From a virus: DNA of 64,000 nt. The notes under the pieces were generated by a model. The model was not told the DNA's origin. It worked only from the letters and a program-made list of their open reading frames with translations, and ran no database searches. The translations under genes were made by a program, and so were the position numbers. Shown here piece after piece: positions 17,874-27,028 of this stretch (the first letter of the stretch is position 1; the number at the start of each line of letters is the position of its first letter). Location of the stretch: positions 1 through 64,000 of the IMG/VR virus record IMGVR_UViG_3300019888_000001. One strand, written 5' to 3'.

Positions 17874-19202
17874 TTATTTTGGAAGAACCCCCTCCAATTT
17901 AGCTTTCAACATCTCAGCCGCGGTCTTATAGGCAGTTGGTTGCGGAATTTCTTCTGGAACATTTCCCGCGCCAGCGGCTGGCGTTCCGCCACGAAGTTTA
18001 GTCAATTGGTCATCCAGCGTAACATTCTTCTGGTGTAAGTCACTTACCATGTTCAAAAGAAGGGGAAAAACTTCGGCCTTATAGAAACGAGTCGCCAGTT
18101 CCTCGTTAGATAATGATGCCACATCAACAGATTGAACTCTCTCATGAGCATCGACGACCATTTTATCCCAGCCTTCGTCCCCGGTCTTTTTGAATACCGG
18201 AAGATCGGTTGAGAGTTTATTATACGACGCGTCTAGAGCCGTGACCCAATCTTCATGGAACTTGGCCGTTTGGCTTTTCTCTGCCGCTTCGCGAGCTTTT
18301 TGCATTTCCGCGAACTTACCGGCGGCGCCATCGATAGTGGATTGCTTAAGTTCTAACAACCGGTCTTGTTCGCTCAGCAAATGATCAAACCTGTTAATAT
18401 CCAGGCGGTTAAAATTTGCCGACAGTTCTGCTAATTTATCGCTCCTCTTATTAGGGTCTGGGTCGGAAAGAGCCGCCTGTAAATCACCAGGGGCAATCTC
18501 ATACTTCTTAGCCAGCGCTGTTAGGGCATTTTGAGCGGTCTTAAGAGGCGATGTAATTCTTTTCTTAAAGTCGTCAGTAGCTTCAACACGAGTAACTGAA
18601 AGTTCGTCTTCATAACGTTTAATCGTTTCCTCCATCTCGGTGACCTTAGAAGCGTCTACCGCAGTTGCTTTCTTCCTGAAGTCGTCGCGTTCTGCTTCAA
18701 GAGCTTTGATCTTACCTTCCGCAATAGCCAGGTCTCCGCGCACAGCTTTGAAAGCTGAACCAGCCTTTACAGTCATCATCTCTTCCGCTTTATCTAAAGC
18801 AGCTTTGGTAAGCTTTTCGGCCGGCGTTGGTCCAGTCGGCCCAGTTGCCGCTGGCTCAGGAGCGCCTGTAGGACCGGTTGCTGCCGGTTGCGTAGCGCCG
18901 GTAGGACCTGTGGCCGCAGGTTGGGGAGTTCCTGTTGGGCCTGTGGGCGGTTTGGGTAAAGAGACCGGACTTGGAATTACAATCGCCGAGGTGGATGGGG
19001 GAGCAGGCGTTGGAGCCGGTGTAGGAACCGGAGCAGGTGGCGTAATTGCCGTAGCGGCATTATCCACGGGGGGCTGCGCTCTGCGCATAACAAAATCTGG
19101 GTCCATTACACCATGCGGAAACAATTTGTCGAGTTCGGCACGGATTTTGGTGGGAGCCTGACCTTCGCCGGGGATTACAGTAGGAGCGGGGTTTTCGGCC
19201 AT
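17874..19202 (-). CDS. Scaffolding protein (probable)
   Basis: 442 residues. The N-terminal 130 residues are Pro/Ala/Thr-rich and contain four TGPTG blocks spaced by PAA-type linkers. The rest is charged and helical with long coiled-coil segments (AEGKIKALEAERDDFRKKA, EMQKAREAAEKSQTAKFHE). It lies between portal and major capsid genes, the classical place of the head scaffold, which guides procapsid assembly and leaves or is cut. No protease motif is visible. Translation starts one base after the stop of the upstream gene. Confidence 0.7.
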   Translation of the reverse strand: MAENPAPTVIPGEGQAPTKIRAELDKLFPHGVMDPDFVMRRAQPPVDNAATAITPPAPVPTPAPTPAPPSTSAIVIPSPVSLPKPPTGPTGTPQPAATGPTGATQPAATGPTGAPEPAATGPTGPTPAEKLTKAALDKAEEMMTVKAGSAFKAVRGDLAIAEGKIKALEAERDDFRKKATAVDASKVTEMEETIKRYEDELSVTRVEATDDFKKRITSPLKTAQNALTALAKKYEIAPGDLQAALSDPDPNKRSDKLAELSANFNRLDINRFDHLLSEQDRLLELKQSTIDGAAGKFAEMQKAREAAEKSQTAKFHEDWVTALDASYNKLSTDLPVFKKTGDEGWDKMVVDAHERVQSVDVASLSNEELATRFYKAEVFPLLLNMVSDLHQKNVTLDDQLTKLRGGTPAAGAGNVPEEIPQPTAYKTAAEMLKAKLEGVLPK

Positions 19203-19203
19203 A

Positions 19204-19572
19204 TTATTTTTCCTCAGGGGTTAATAGGTTTTTTAAAGTATCGTCCGGTTTAGGTTCTGAAGCTCGTTTGGCTTCCTCGCGTTTTTCGTCAGACGAGCGC
19301 CAAGAATCAGTCGCGGAATCTGCGGTGGGAAGTCTAGCTGGAATAGAAGCTAAGTCCAAAAAATTGGTAAGGCAGTCGAGGTAGCCCTCTCGTTTAGCGC
19401 CCATCAACGCATACTGCTCCATAAGTCCGGCGGTTCCAGACATGGCCGAGGGAGTAAAAGCTTTCTCTCGTACAATTTCCAGAGCTTCAGCCATAAGCGG
19501 GTCATTAAGAATCACGGAAAATTCTTGACCTTTAGTAGGATGCTTTTTCCACTGATCGAATTTAGTTAACAT
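19204..19572 (-). CDS. Head-region protein, unknown
   Basis: 122 residues from the ATG of MLTKFDQWKKHPTKGQEF. Mostly helical, with a charged C-terminal tail. It lies between portal and scaffold and may help in head assembly or connect the two. A promoter 29 nt upstream of the ATG (TAAGGT) implies a short leader without a clear ribosome-binding site. Upstream GTG at 19602 is an alternative start. Confidence 0.55.
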   Translation of the reverse strand: MLTKFDQWKKHPTKGQEFSVILNDPLMAEALEIVREKAFTPSAMSGTAGLMEQYALMGAKREGYLDCLTNFLDLASIPARLPTADSATDSWRSSDEKREEAKRASEPKPDDTLKNLLTPEEK

Positions 19573-19600
19573 AATATTACGCGCTATTACAGGCAACCGC

Positions 19601-19629
19601 ACCTTAAGACCTACTCTTTAACGTGTCAA
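19601..19629 (-). promoter_or_regulatory. Promoter of the scaffold gene pair
   Basis: Minus strand TTGACA, 17-bp spacer, TAAGGT, 28 nt before the ATG at 19572. It is one of the strongest matches to the phage promoter type and has a short true leader. Confidence 0.6.
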
Positions 19630-19639
19630 CTAATTATTT

Positions 19640-22042
19640 TTAAGGAGCGGGTTTAGGCTTGGCCGCTGCCTTAGCTTTGGCCTCAATTACTTTAAGATTT
19701 TGTTGATGCTCCTCCTCTTTTCGACGCTGTTCAGCCTTGCTCTCGGCCATCTTCTGAGCATGAGCCTCGTCTTTCCGTCGCTGCTCGGCTTGGCTTTCCC
19801 TGGTCTTTATACCCAACTCAGCCGCCTGGTTAGCTGGATTCTGGTTCGAGGTAACATCTACAATGTGAGCATGAGTTCTAGTAGCAGCCTCCGCATCTTT
19901 CAGAGCGCGTTCTTGGTCTGATTTTTCTTGGTTATGCTTCATCTGCTGGGCATGCGCTTGGTCCTTACGGCGCTGCTCAGCTTGGCTTTCTTGAGCCTTG
20001 AGAGCCTGGTCGGAGGTCTGTTGCTGACCCTGCGCCGCTTGTTTAGACTGGAGTTGTTGGGCGTGATCCATGGCGGCTTGTACTCGCTCCTGCGCGTTAC
20101 TGACCTGGCGGGTAAGTTCGGCCACAAGTTTGCCCTGAAGCTTATCAGGCTTCACGACCTGCATATGCTGGCTGATATGCTGCAGTTTAACCTGGGCGCC
20201 CTGAATCAGTTGAGGCGTAACTTGCCCTGATTCCAACGCATCTAAGTCGCCGGTCAAACTTGGTAAGTGAACTTGGGTGTGCAGAATATGATTGTCATTT
20301 GGTACCACTGTTGCCGGCGTCCCGGCAGACATAACGCTATTTTGGAGTTCCGCTATCTCCAGATCAACCGGCATACGGCCACCAGTGGTAATCGTTGGCA
20401 CATACCGATCAACTTGAGAGTATCCACAGCGTTGGGCAAATCGGTCGCGCAATAGCGCATTTTGCCCGACCGGATCGAGGGACCCATAGTACTGCATAAA
20501 TTCGTCAAGTGCCAGTAAGCGATTGGTTGGGGAACCATAGCCTACTGCCCTGACAGGCATCACTCGAGGGGTATTATAAATTGCTTCTAACGGAACACCG
20601 CGCTCGTGGCAGCGTTTACGAAAGTCCCAAACTTCACGGCCACCTGGATCTTTGGGTCGCAAAGTTCTAGAGGCCGTCCTCCGCCACACTTCATTAAGAT
20701 GTCGACCCCAAGGTTGATAAAAAAGATTCATAGACGCTGTGGGTAGCACAGCTTCTTTCATCAGTTCGGATTGAACTTCGAACTTGGTTTTTTCGTTGGT
20801 TTCGTCAGTGGACTTGGAAAGGAAATCTCCAGTGTTAGTTCGCATTGTGAGCGACATTTCCTGGATAATCGGAAGAATAGATGTAGACGGATTGTTAAGC
20901 TGGCTATTCTGAACCTGTAGGCCAGGCGGCATATAGATAGCGCCGCCGTAGAATAGAAGAGCCATATCTTCTGCGTCGGAGGGAGTTTTAGGCTGGAGGA
21001 GAAGGCTACCCGCGAATTTGGCGTTGTCTACTGTTTGGCACCGGAGAGTGTTTAGCACTTGTACGATGGGGTAGATTTCGTGAGCTAGACCGCGGATTGA
21101 ATGGAGCGTACCATTAGACCCGACCTCAAAAGGGAAATACGTAAAACACTGATTAATGTTATCGAACCGATTCTCACACTTAAAAAGAAAATCATCATTA
21201 CCAAAACTCCGCAAAGTAAGATACTGCGAAACCCTACCCGAAAATTCCCTGATCCAGACATGCACCAGTTTCACTGTTTCCTGCGACATTGCTGTAGCAA
21301 AAATATCGTTGTTCTTTAAAATTTGTTGGAGTTTTTCCCAAGCGCCAACTGTGAAAATTAAATTCTGGTCTACGGCATTTACGATTGCTTTCTGAACCTC
21401 TTTAACATTCCATCGCTTATCTTTTGGATCTAAGTCTTTAATATACTGATACATCCGTCCTACCGATATATCGCGCATAGCTATGGCTATATCTACCTCT
21501 TCTTCATTGGCTAGTGTTCCACGTGGCAGTTTAAAGTCTTCTAAACCAGCGACTTGCCATTTCCAGTCTACTTCATCTGGAAAGTAAAGAAAACCTAAAC
21601 CATGTGTGGTAAATTTTTGAATTAGAAGTTGAAAGTAGGGATCAAAACACGACCATTCTTTCAGCATACGGTGCCATTCTTCGGCCATGATATTATTCCA
21701 CCCTGGCCGTTGTAAAGGGTCTCCGAAATCTGTCAAAGGAATAGCTAGTGTAGGAACGGAGTCAGTCAGATCATAATAACCAGCCATCTCAGCTTTAAGC
21801 CGAGCTTTCATATCCCCAAAATTAAGATTACAACGCCCATGCTGTCCTGTATCTGAAAGATGCCGAGCATCAAAAGGAGGAGCCCCATCAGCCGCGGCTT
21901 GAATGTCCTGTCGAGCTAGCGCGCTATAAGTGTCGCTGTAAATTATTTTTCGTACAACTGCGTTTAGACTTATAGCGTCAGTTATACGTGTGATAGGAGC
22001 TTTACCCGTTTTGGAGTCAAGCGTTCTTAAATTCGCGTCCAT
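19640..22042 (-). CDS. Portal protein
   Basis: 800 residues. Size, position directly between terminase-side genes and scaffold, and the body (YQPWGRHLNEVWRRTASRTL, FGDPLQRPGWNNIMAEEWHRM, TVDNAKFAGSLLLQP) fit a long portal of the podovirus-like kind, forming the dodecameric ring through which DNA is packaged. The last ~170 residues are a highly charged coiled coil with an imperfect repeat: ESQAEQRRKDQAHAQ, ESQAEQRRKDEAHAQ and ESKAEQRRKEEEHQQ. That tail could reach into the head as a barrel. A promoter lies 12 nt upstream. Confidence 0.75.
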   Translation of the reverse strand: MDANLRTLDSKTGKAPITRITDAISLNAVVRKIIYSDTYSALARQDIQAAADGAPPFDARHLSDTGQHGRCNLNFGDMKARLKAEMAGYYDLTDSVPTLAIPLTDFGDPLQRPGWNNIMAEEWHRMLKEWSCFDPYFQLLIQKFTTHGLGFLYFPDEVDWKWQVAGLEDFKLPRGTLANEEEVDIAIAMRDISVGRMYQYIKDLDPKDKRWNVKEVQKAIVNAVDQNLIFTVGAWEKLQQILKNNDIFATAMSQETVKLVHVWIREFSGRVSQYLTLRSFGNDDFLFKCENRFDNINQCFTYFPFEVGSNGTLHSIRGLAHEIYPIVQVLNTLRCQTVDNAKFAGSLLLQPKTPSDAEDMALLFYGGAIYMPPGLQVQNSQLNNPSTSILPIIQEMSLTMRTNTGDFLSKSTDETNEKTKFEVQSELMKEAVLPTASMNLFYQPWGRHLNEVWRRTASRTLRPKDPGGREVWDFRKRCHERGVPLEAIYNTPRVMPVRAVGYGSPTNRLLALDEFMQYYGSLDPVGQNALLRDRFAQRCGYSQVDRYVPTITTGGRMPVDLEIAELQNSVMSAGTPATVVPNDNHILHTQVHLPSLTGDLDALESGQVTPQLIQGAQVKLQHISQHMQVVKPDKLQGKLVAELTRQVSNAQERVQAAMDHAQQLQSKQAAQGQQQTSDQALKAQESQAEQRRKDQAHAQQMKHNQEKSDQERALKDAEAATRTHAHIVDVTSNQNPANQAAELGIKTRESQAEQRRKDEAHAQKMAESKAEQRRKEEEHQQNLKVIEAKAKAAAKPKPAP

Positions 22043-22054
22043 TAGATAGACGTT

Positions 22055-22082
22055 ATCTTACAGCTTTTTCGTTAGAACACAA
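22055..22082 (-). promoter_or_regulatory. Promoter of the portal gene
   Basis: Minus strand TTGTGT, 16-bp spacer, TAAGAT, 12 nt before the ATG at 22042. Confidence 0.4.
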
Positions 22083-22506
22083 CTTTAGGTTTATGGTTAA
22101 GGGAAACCCCTTTTTGAGAGTTTTCTTTACTAAAAATGATCTGGAGGTTTTCTGCCGAATGGGCGCCTCCCTTAGCTAAGGGAATAATATGATCAACCGC
22201 AACATCAAAACGCTTACGCAATTCCTTAGCCCGAGCATAAATCTTTTTAATAGCTTCCACATTTCCTATGGTAGCTTTTTGCCGCCTTGCTCTACGTTTT
22301 GCTTCATGGAAAGTAAATAGCTCGCTATGCCTTCTTTTCCAGGCACTCCAATATTCAGGGTTAGCGTTTCTAAATTTTCTGCTTGCTTCACATGCATGGT
22401 TAGGAAAAGCTAATCGAATTAAGCGAGCGTATTCCCTATATACATCAGGAAATTTGGCCATACGAATCTTGTAATATTCTTTTTCTTTCTCAACTCTGGT
22501 TTTCAT
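22072..22506 (-). CDS. HNH homing-type endonuclease
   Basis: 144 residues from the ATG of MKTRVEKEKEYYKIR, which overlaps the previous gene by 17 nt. YREYARLIRLAFPNHACEA near the N-terminus and VAVDHIIPLAKGGAHSAENLQII in the HNH core are close to the HNH protein at 7568-8104, so the two are recent paralogues. Located between a glycosyltransferase-like gene and the portal gene. Confidence 0.85.
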   Translation of the reverse strand: MKTRVEKEKEYYKIRMAKFPDVYREYARLIRLAFPNHACEASRKFRNANPEYWSAWKRRHSELFTFHEAKRRARRQKATIGNVEAIKKIYARAKELRKRFDVAVDHIIPLAKGGAHSAENLQIIFSKENSQKGVSLNHKPKVVF

Positions 22507-23242
22507 ATAAGGTATAAATACTCCCATCTTTACAGCCGTGCACGAGCACAGCTTCTTCTGGAATTGGGACACTATAGTCGTGATAGTTAACAGGATCCAC
22601 GGCGTCCATAACAATTTGATTTTTTTCGTTTCGACGATATCTGCAGGTTCCCCACCTATGGGCAAGCAAGTTTGTGTCGTGAGTTTCTGGAACTACCTCT
22701 TCTCCAGTCCAGGTATCCCAGCTAATCGTTGCGGGCACACTTTGAATCATTTTACACCGCCGCATATAATCGGCAGGGTACGTCGCGACCCCCATTAAGT
22801 GGTGCCCTTTTTCAAACCGCGCTCCAGTTTCAAGATTCTTATAACGAGAAATATTAATGTGGCCCATATATGGTTTTTTAGATTGGGCGTATTCTTTTTC
22901 CCAGGTTTCTAACCAACCTGGCGCGAATGGAAAAACATCGCTTTCTAACCAAAACCACGGAAGAGTATTGTCTTTTGTTTCCAAATAGTCTGCAGTAGCT
23001 ATAAACATAGAATTTGGCCCAGCCGGCCACGCTTCATCTTCAAACTCAGGAACCGTGAAGTCTACTTTTTTGAACCCTTTCGCGAGAATCGCTACAATCT
23101 CCGGAGCGTCCAACTTTACGCGCCAAGATGACACCACAAGAGCTTCGTGATCCTGCATACCGCCAAGTTTAACAATTCGTTCTGCTAACGCTCGGGCAAG
23201 CATGAAGTCGCCATAGCTAACGGGAAAAACCGGAAGTATCAT
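22490..23242 (-). CDS. Glycosyltransferase-like protein
   Basis: 250 residues. It reads like a GT-A-type transferase: a mobile N-terminal half (YGDFMLARALAERIVKLGG), then LPWFWLESDVFPFAPGWLETW, where ESDVFP takes the place of a DxD-like metal site, and an ending VLVHGCKDGSIYTL. No exact family can be assigned. It lies among head genes, so it could glycosylate virion proteins. Coupled to the upstream small gene (stop/start overlap). Confidence 0.5.
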   Translation of the reverse strand: MILPVFPVSYGDFMLARALAERIVKLGGMQDHEALVVSSWRVKLDAPEIVAILAKGFKKVDFTVPEFEDEAWPAGPNSMFIATADYLETKDNTLPWFWLESDVFPFAPGWLETWEKEYAQSKKPYMGHINISRYKNLETGARFEKGHHLMGVATYPADYMRRCKMIQSVPATISWDTWTGEEVVPETHDTNLLAHRWGTCRYRRNEKNQIVMDAVDPVNYHDYSVPIPEEAVLVHGCKDGSIYTLYENQS

Positions 23243-23610
23243 TAGAATAGTTTGATTGGCGCAGCTTCGGGATGAAGTACGGGATCAGTAACCGCCTGCA
23301 CTGCGCCTCTTGCTGAAGCTTGGGCTTCAAACCTAGCTGTGTCTAAATCGACCTCATTCTTACTTAAAGAAATATACGCAGAAAGAAACGCCGCCTGGTA
23401 GGCTGGAAAGTAAGCCGCGGCGCGTAAGTTAGGATCGTAACCGTCAGGTAGGAATTGTTTGATAGCAGACGCGACCGCCCAGCTAGCCACTTTGGTGGCC
23501 GTCCCAGATAATCGGCTCAGGGCTTTTTCGGATTGGTCTTTGCGATGCTGGGGCGTTATGGTAATAACTTTCTTAGGCTCCTTCTCCGCATCTTCAGGGG
23601 GTTTAGACAT
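23242..23610 (-). CDS. Hypothetical head-region protein
   Basis: 122 residues: a charged N-terminal 30, then an Ala-rich helical body (ATKVASWAVASAIKQFLPDGY, AYFPAYQAAFLSAYISL). It lies directly between terminase and a glycosyltransferase-like gene. No recognised family. TAATAT lies 5 nt before its ATG, compatible with a leaderless start, but no good -35 is visible. Confidence 0.5.
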   Translation of the reverse strand: MSKPPEDAEKEPKKVITITPQHRKDQSEKALSRLSGTATKVASWAVASAIKQFLPDGYDPNLRAAAYFPAYQAAFLSAYISLSKNEVDLDTARFEAQASARGAVQAVTDPVLHPEAAPIKLF

Positions 23611-23618
23611 ATTATATA

Positions 23619-25436
23619 TTACAACCGTTTGCCCCGATATGCTGAAGATAAATTAACTGGCATCATACGTGTAAACGAACTTAATCGGCGGACCGTGTCA
23701 CGCCACGGAGTTCCTTTTGTAATAAACTCTTGCTGTTGTAGAGTTGTCATATGCGTCGCGAACCCCAACCGCTGCCGGCACAATTCAACCAGAATAAAAC
23801 CTGCCTCGGCCAGATCGGGCGAAAACCCTGTTCGAACTTTCATATCTTCTTTGGGCTCCGCGTACAGTCGTTTTTCAGCACCGGTGGTTCCATACTTACG
23901 TACCGTCATCTCTTTAGCCATTGCCGGCGCGATCCCTTTAAGTTGGCCTTGACGCAAGAGTTCCTTCGCAGAATACCAAAGCTCAGTAGCGCGATTATAA
24001 TATCGCTCGTTGGCGGGTCTAAGATCCGTTAGGCTGACCGGCAGTTCGCTGGCCTTACCACCGAACCTAACACGGAGCACGTTTCTAGACCAAATGATAT
24101 CGAGTACATCACAGAACGGATCCCCGGCACCAGTGGAATCGACGGCTGCATATTGGGGCTGCACGCCTTCCCGAACACAAAGATCGCGGAACTTGCCCGC
24201 AATCTGCATGGTGCGGTTGTCGACTTTATTCGTAACATCTTCAACCAGCTCCACATAACGATCTAAGTTGATTACCCGAACGCCGTCTGTATTCACACCG
24301 ACCGTGCCTAGATAAACCATCGACCGGTCACCCCCGTTCGTAAAACTGGGGTCGAGCGCGGCCACTCTAATAAGAGGTGAGGAGCCCCAGATAGCCGGAA
24401 TGTCGCCACGCCACTTCACAATATCCTGTTCGCTGTAGATCAAGTCCTCTTGACCCATAGGACTCGGGAACCCCCGAACCATTCGCCAGAAACGAATTGA
24501 GTTTTCACCGCCTTCAGCGGCTTTCGCTTCCTCCACTTTTTCCTTGGTAGGAAGAAACGGAACTCCGTTAATCCCGAACTGACTGGTCGGGTCGGTAATC
24601 GCGGGCGACTTTGTAGCATCGAAGTGAAGCGATACGCCGTATTCTGACTCCCATTTGAAATCGTTAACCGTAATCGAGGTCCATCCAGCTTTTGGTTTCC
24701 AGAGTTTCGCAAAAGGATCGTAATATCCAGGCGGGTTTGCGGCACCGATAAATTGATACGAGGGGTTTGAACTGAGGTTACCCCCGGGCAGAGCATACTC
24801 CAAAACCGCATCTGTGAGTTCGCTAAGCTCATCCGCGAACACGATAACGTTTTTATTGTGGAAACCGATAAGCTTCTCGGTCGCCTCTTTCTCCACTTTC
24901 CGATCCGCGGCGACTAGCGATATGCTGGATTTGTCAGAACTGGTAAACTTCGTAGAAGCAAACCGCACAATTCCAATAGAATCGATTACTTTTAGTGGAA
25001 GGCCGGGAGGAGGAATCACGCGAATGAAATCAAGCAGGGAGCCCCAAGCGCGCTTGCGACTTTCTTTTAAACTCGTAGATAGAATAGCGCATAACGTGTT
25101 ACGAGCATCTGCGAGGAAATTAATCAAGATCCATAACGCCACTGTTTCCGATTTCGTGCTCGAAGCACAGCCTCCGAGAGCCACATATCTATGCACGCAC
25201 AGTTCGTCGATGATGGCTTCAGACCAAGCATTCCGGATAAAGAATTTGCTCCGGTTTCGTACCGGGTTTTTCGGCCCGTATAGAAGATTAACTATCTTCC
25301 AAAAATGCTCAGGCTGCCCGAGGCCTCCTTGCTCAACAGTGCGCTTAGTTTTGAAGCAATGTAGCTCTATATCTAACGGGTTCCAGGAAATAGGAAAGCG
25401 CAAACCATACTTATCTTTATAAGAAACGTTAGCCAT
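23619..25436 (-). CDS. terL: Terminase large subunit
   Basis: 605 residues, usual length for this ATPase-nuclease that pumps DNA into the head. Walker A-like GGCASSTKSET at residues 88-98 (Lys deviating in spacing as in many terminases), Walker B VIVFADELSEL near residue 200, and a C-terminal RNase H-like nuclease with acidic positions in VAALDPSFTNGGDRS, AAVDSTGAGDPF and FSPDLAEAGF. The start lies inside the last codons of the upstream HNH gene. The small-subunit candidate is not adjacent; it lies at 59.4-59.8 kb. Confidence 0.9.
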   Translation of the reverse strand: MANVSYKDKYGLRFPISWNPLDIELHCFKTKRTVEQGGLGQPEHFWKIVNLLYGPKNPVRNRSKFFIRNAWSEAIIDELCVHRYVALGGCASSTKSETVALWILINFLADARNTLCAILSTSLKESRKRAWGSLLDFIRVIPPPGLPLKVIDSIGIVRFASTKFTSSDKSSISLVAADRKVEKEATEKLIGFHNKNVIVFADELSELTDAVLEYALPGGNLSSNPSYQFIGAANPPGYYDPFAKLWKPKAGWTSITVNDFKWESEYGVSLHFDATKSPAITDPTSQFGINGVPFLPTKEKVEEAKAAEGGENSIRFWRMVRGFPSPMGQEDLIYSEQDIVKWRGDIPAIWGSSPLIRVAALDPSFTNGGDRSMVYLGTVGVNTDGVRVINLDRYVELVEDVTNKVDNRTMQIAGKFRDLCVREGVQPQYAAVDSTGAGDPFCDVLDIIWSRNVLRVRFGGKASELPVSLTDLRPANERYYNRATELWYSAKELLRQGQLKGIAPAMAKEMTVRKYGTTGAEKRLYAEPKEDMKVRTGFSPDLAEAGFILVELCRQRLGFATHMTTLQQQEFITKGTPWRDTVRRLSSFTRMMPVNLSSAYRGKRL

Positions 25437-26037
25437 TCCTGCCCTTTAATAAATTATCATGTATCCATAACGGCTGCAGATTTTTAAAATTAAAACATTC
25501 ATGCTGTTGGGACACCTTCGTAAGGTCAAATTTACAAACGGGCTTAATATGATCAATATGCCACATGCGGCGGTTTTCCCACGTCATTCCTGGAAGAAAT
25601 TTACTGGCTAAATAATCGAGTAAAGTCTTTATAGAGCACCCTATTAATTGTTCAGTAGTTTTGCTTTTTCTCGTACCTTGGGATCGTATGGCCGAATTTA
25701 TTCTACAACGTAGACGCCCCATAATCACAAAACCAGGATTTTTAACTCGCTGTTTTTGGGCCCATTTTGTAGCATACTTCCTATGATACAATTTATATTC
25801 TTTCGTGTTTCTTCGCCGTTGCCAGTATTGGCGAACATATTCTTTGTGGGTGATATACCAAAGTTTGGAACACATTATTTTTTTTGCTCTATTTTTATGA
25901 TAGTTTTTTTTGGCGGCCGCTTTTAATCTGACGCTATGCTTTTTCCGGTAAAAACACGCACGCGCTATACATGCGTCTTTATGCTCCAAATAGTATTTTT
26001 TATCATACGCCTTTTTATCCTGTTTATTTTTAAACAT
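25429..26037 (-). CDS. HNH homing-type endonuclease
   Basis: 202 residues from MFKNKQDKKAYDKKYY. Long Lys/Arg/Tyr-rich arm, then LIGCSIKTLLDYLASKFLPGMTW, MWHIDHIKPVCKFDLT and FKNLQPLWIHDNLLKG: the HNH type in which the signature is WHIDHI...NLQPLW. It is the same type as 44288-45208. It overlaps the terminase start by 8 nt, so it is inserted exactly at the 5' end of terL. Earlier in-frame starts exist but would add an unrelated hydrophobic leader. Confidence 0.85.
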   Translation of the reverse strand: MFKNKQDKKAYDKKYYLEHKDACIARACFYRKKHSVRLKAAAKKNYHKNRAKKIMCSKLWYITHKEYVRQYWQRRRNTKEYKLYHRKYATKWAQKQRVKNPGFVIMGRLRCRINSAIRSQGTRKSKTTEQLIGCSIKTLLDYLASKFLPGMTWENRRMWHIDHIKPVCKFDLTKVSQQHECFNFKNLQPLWIHDNLLKGRNG

Positions 26038-26141
26038 TAAAACAGTATAATTCAAATCCCGAAATAAAGCCATATAAAAGATTGTCTTAAAGGCATAAAA
26101 ATAGTTGTAGATCAGCGTATTAGACGTTACTCTTAATAACC

Positions 26142-26510
26142 GTGAAATCAAACCGAAAGCGCAAATCTTGGAAGGCCTCGTTGTTTATGGATTTGTATCC
26201 TGTCGCTATTCATATTAACGTCGTGGACAACACCGCAAACTGGACGGCTACACATAATTTTCCGGTTAATAACAACCGGGTAGCGTGTTGTGGCCGCGAC
26301 GGTACAGGAAATTTTATGCTGGTCTTCCAGCGTGATTATTTAACGCATAGAGTTATCGCGCATGAAATTTCACATTGCGTTTTTAGAATCGGCGAATATA
26401 TAGGCATGCCACATGAGAACGCGTCCGACGAAGCCTACGCGGCATTGCATGAACATTTGACATACTGGGTTTTATCCCAATGTAAGAAGCACGGCACCAA
26501 AATTTTCTAA
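26142..26510 (+). CDS. Zincin-like putative metallopeptidase
   Basis: 122 residues from GTG (or 107 from an internal Met, MDLYPVAIHINVV). VIAHEISHCVFRIGEYIG contains HExxH, the zinc-binding and catalytic motif of zincins, and a downstream MPHENASDEAYAALHEHL may provide the third ligand. Such small zincin-like phage proteins are common and of unknown substrate. It is the first gene of the + strand block and diverges from the HNH gene. The reaction, if any, would be peptide hydrolysis. Confidence 0.6.
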   Translation: MKSNRKRKSWKASLFMDLYPVAIHINVVDNTANWTATHNFPVNNNRVACCGRDGTGNFMLVFQRDYLTHRVIAHEISHCVFRIGEYIGMPHENASDEAYAALHEHLTYWVLSQCKKHGTKIF

Positions 26511-26524
26511 ACAGGCTAAAATTT

Positions 26525-27028
26525 ATGACTCCAAAAGCCAGAAGCTACCAGCGAGCATATCGCCTAAAAAATAAAGAGCACATACGGGCTACGAAACGCA
26601 GATGGTTTTTGGCCAATATTGTTAAAGTACGAGAAGCGCAAAAACGATGGCGGTATAGCAGTTCGGTTAATCTCGAAAGAGCTAGAGCCAGAACTAGAAA
26701 ATGGAATAATGCAAATCCTGGTAAACTGAGAGCTATGCGCTTGAAGCGGGAATATAACCTTACTGTAGAAGAATATAATCTTATTCTTGCTGTTCAAAAC
26801 GGTCTTTGTGCTGGATGCAAACAACCTGCAACTAACTTCAAACGCTCTCTTCACGTTGACCACGATCACTCAAAAAAGATTGTCAGAGGTTTGCTATGTT
26901 GGAGATGCAATCATATGCTGCCCGCGCGCCGAAACCTTAAAGAAATTCTCGAAAACTTAGCAAGCTATATCAACAACCCGCCCGCTACTAAAGCCCTTGG
27001 CGAAGAAAGAAAAACTCGTGGCGCCTAG
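26525..27028 (+). CDS. Recombination endonuclease VII-like nuclease
   Basis: 167 residues. Basic arm, then YNLTVEEYNLILAVQNGLCAGC, LHVDHDHSKKIVRGLLCWRC: the Cys-x2-Cys, HVDHDH and RGLLCxxCN motifs of the Endo VII (gp49-like) HNH/zinc fold. In phages such proteins act as Holliday-junction resolvases or as mobile nucleases. Its end overlaps the start of the next gene. A second member of this family is at 36739-37185. Confidence 0.85.
   Translation: MTPKARSYQRAYRLKNKEHIRATKRRWFLANIVKVREAQKRWRYSSSVNLERARARTRKWNNANPGKLRAMRLKREYNLTVEEYNLILAVQNGLCAGCKQPATNFKRSLHVDHDHSKKIVRGLLCWRCNHMLPARRNLKEILENLASYINNPPATKALGEERKTRGA

Noticed and set aside
18640-19161. + strand frame rich in Gly/Val/Ala opposite the scaffold gene
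   Set aside because: Shadow of Pro/Ala/Thr codons in the scaffold N-terminus.
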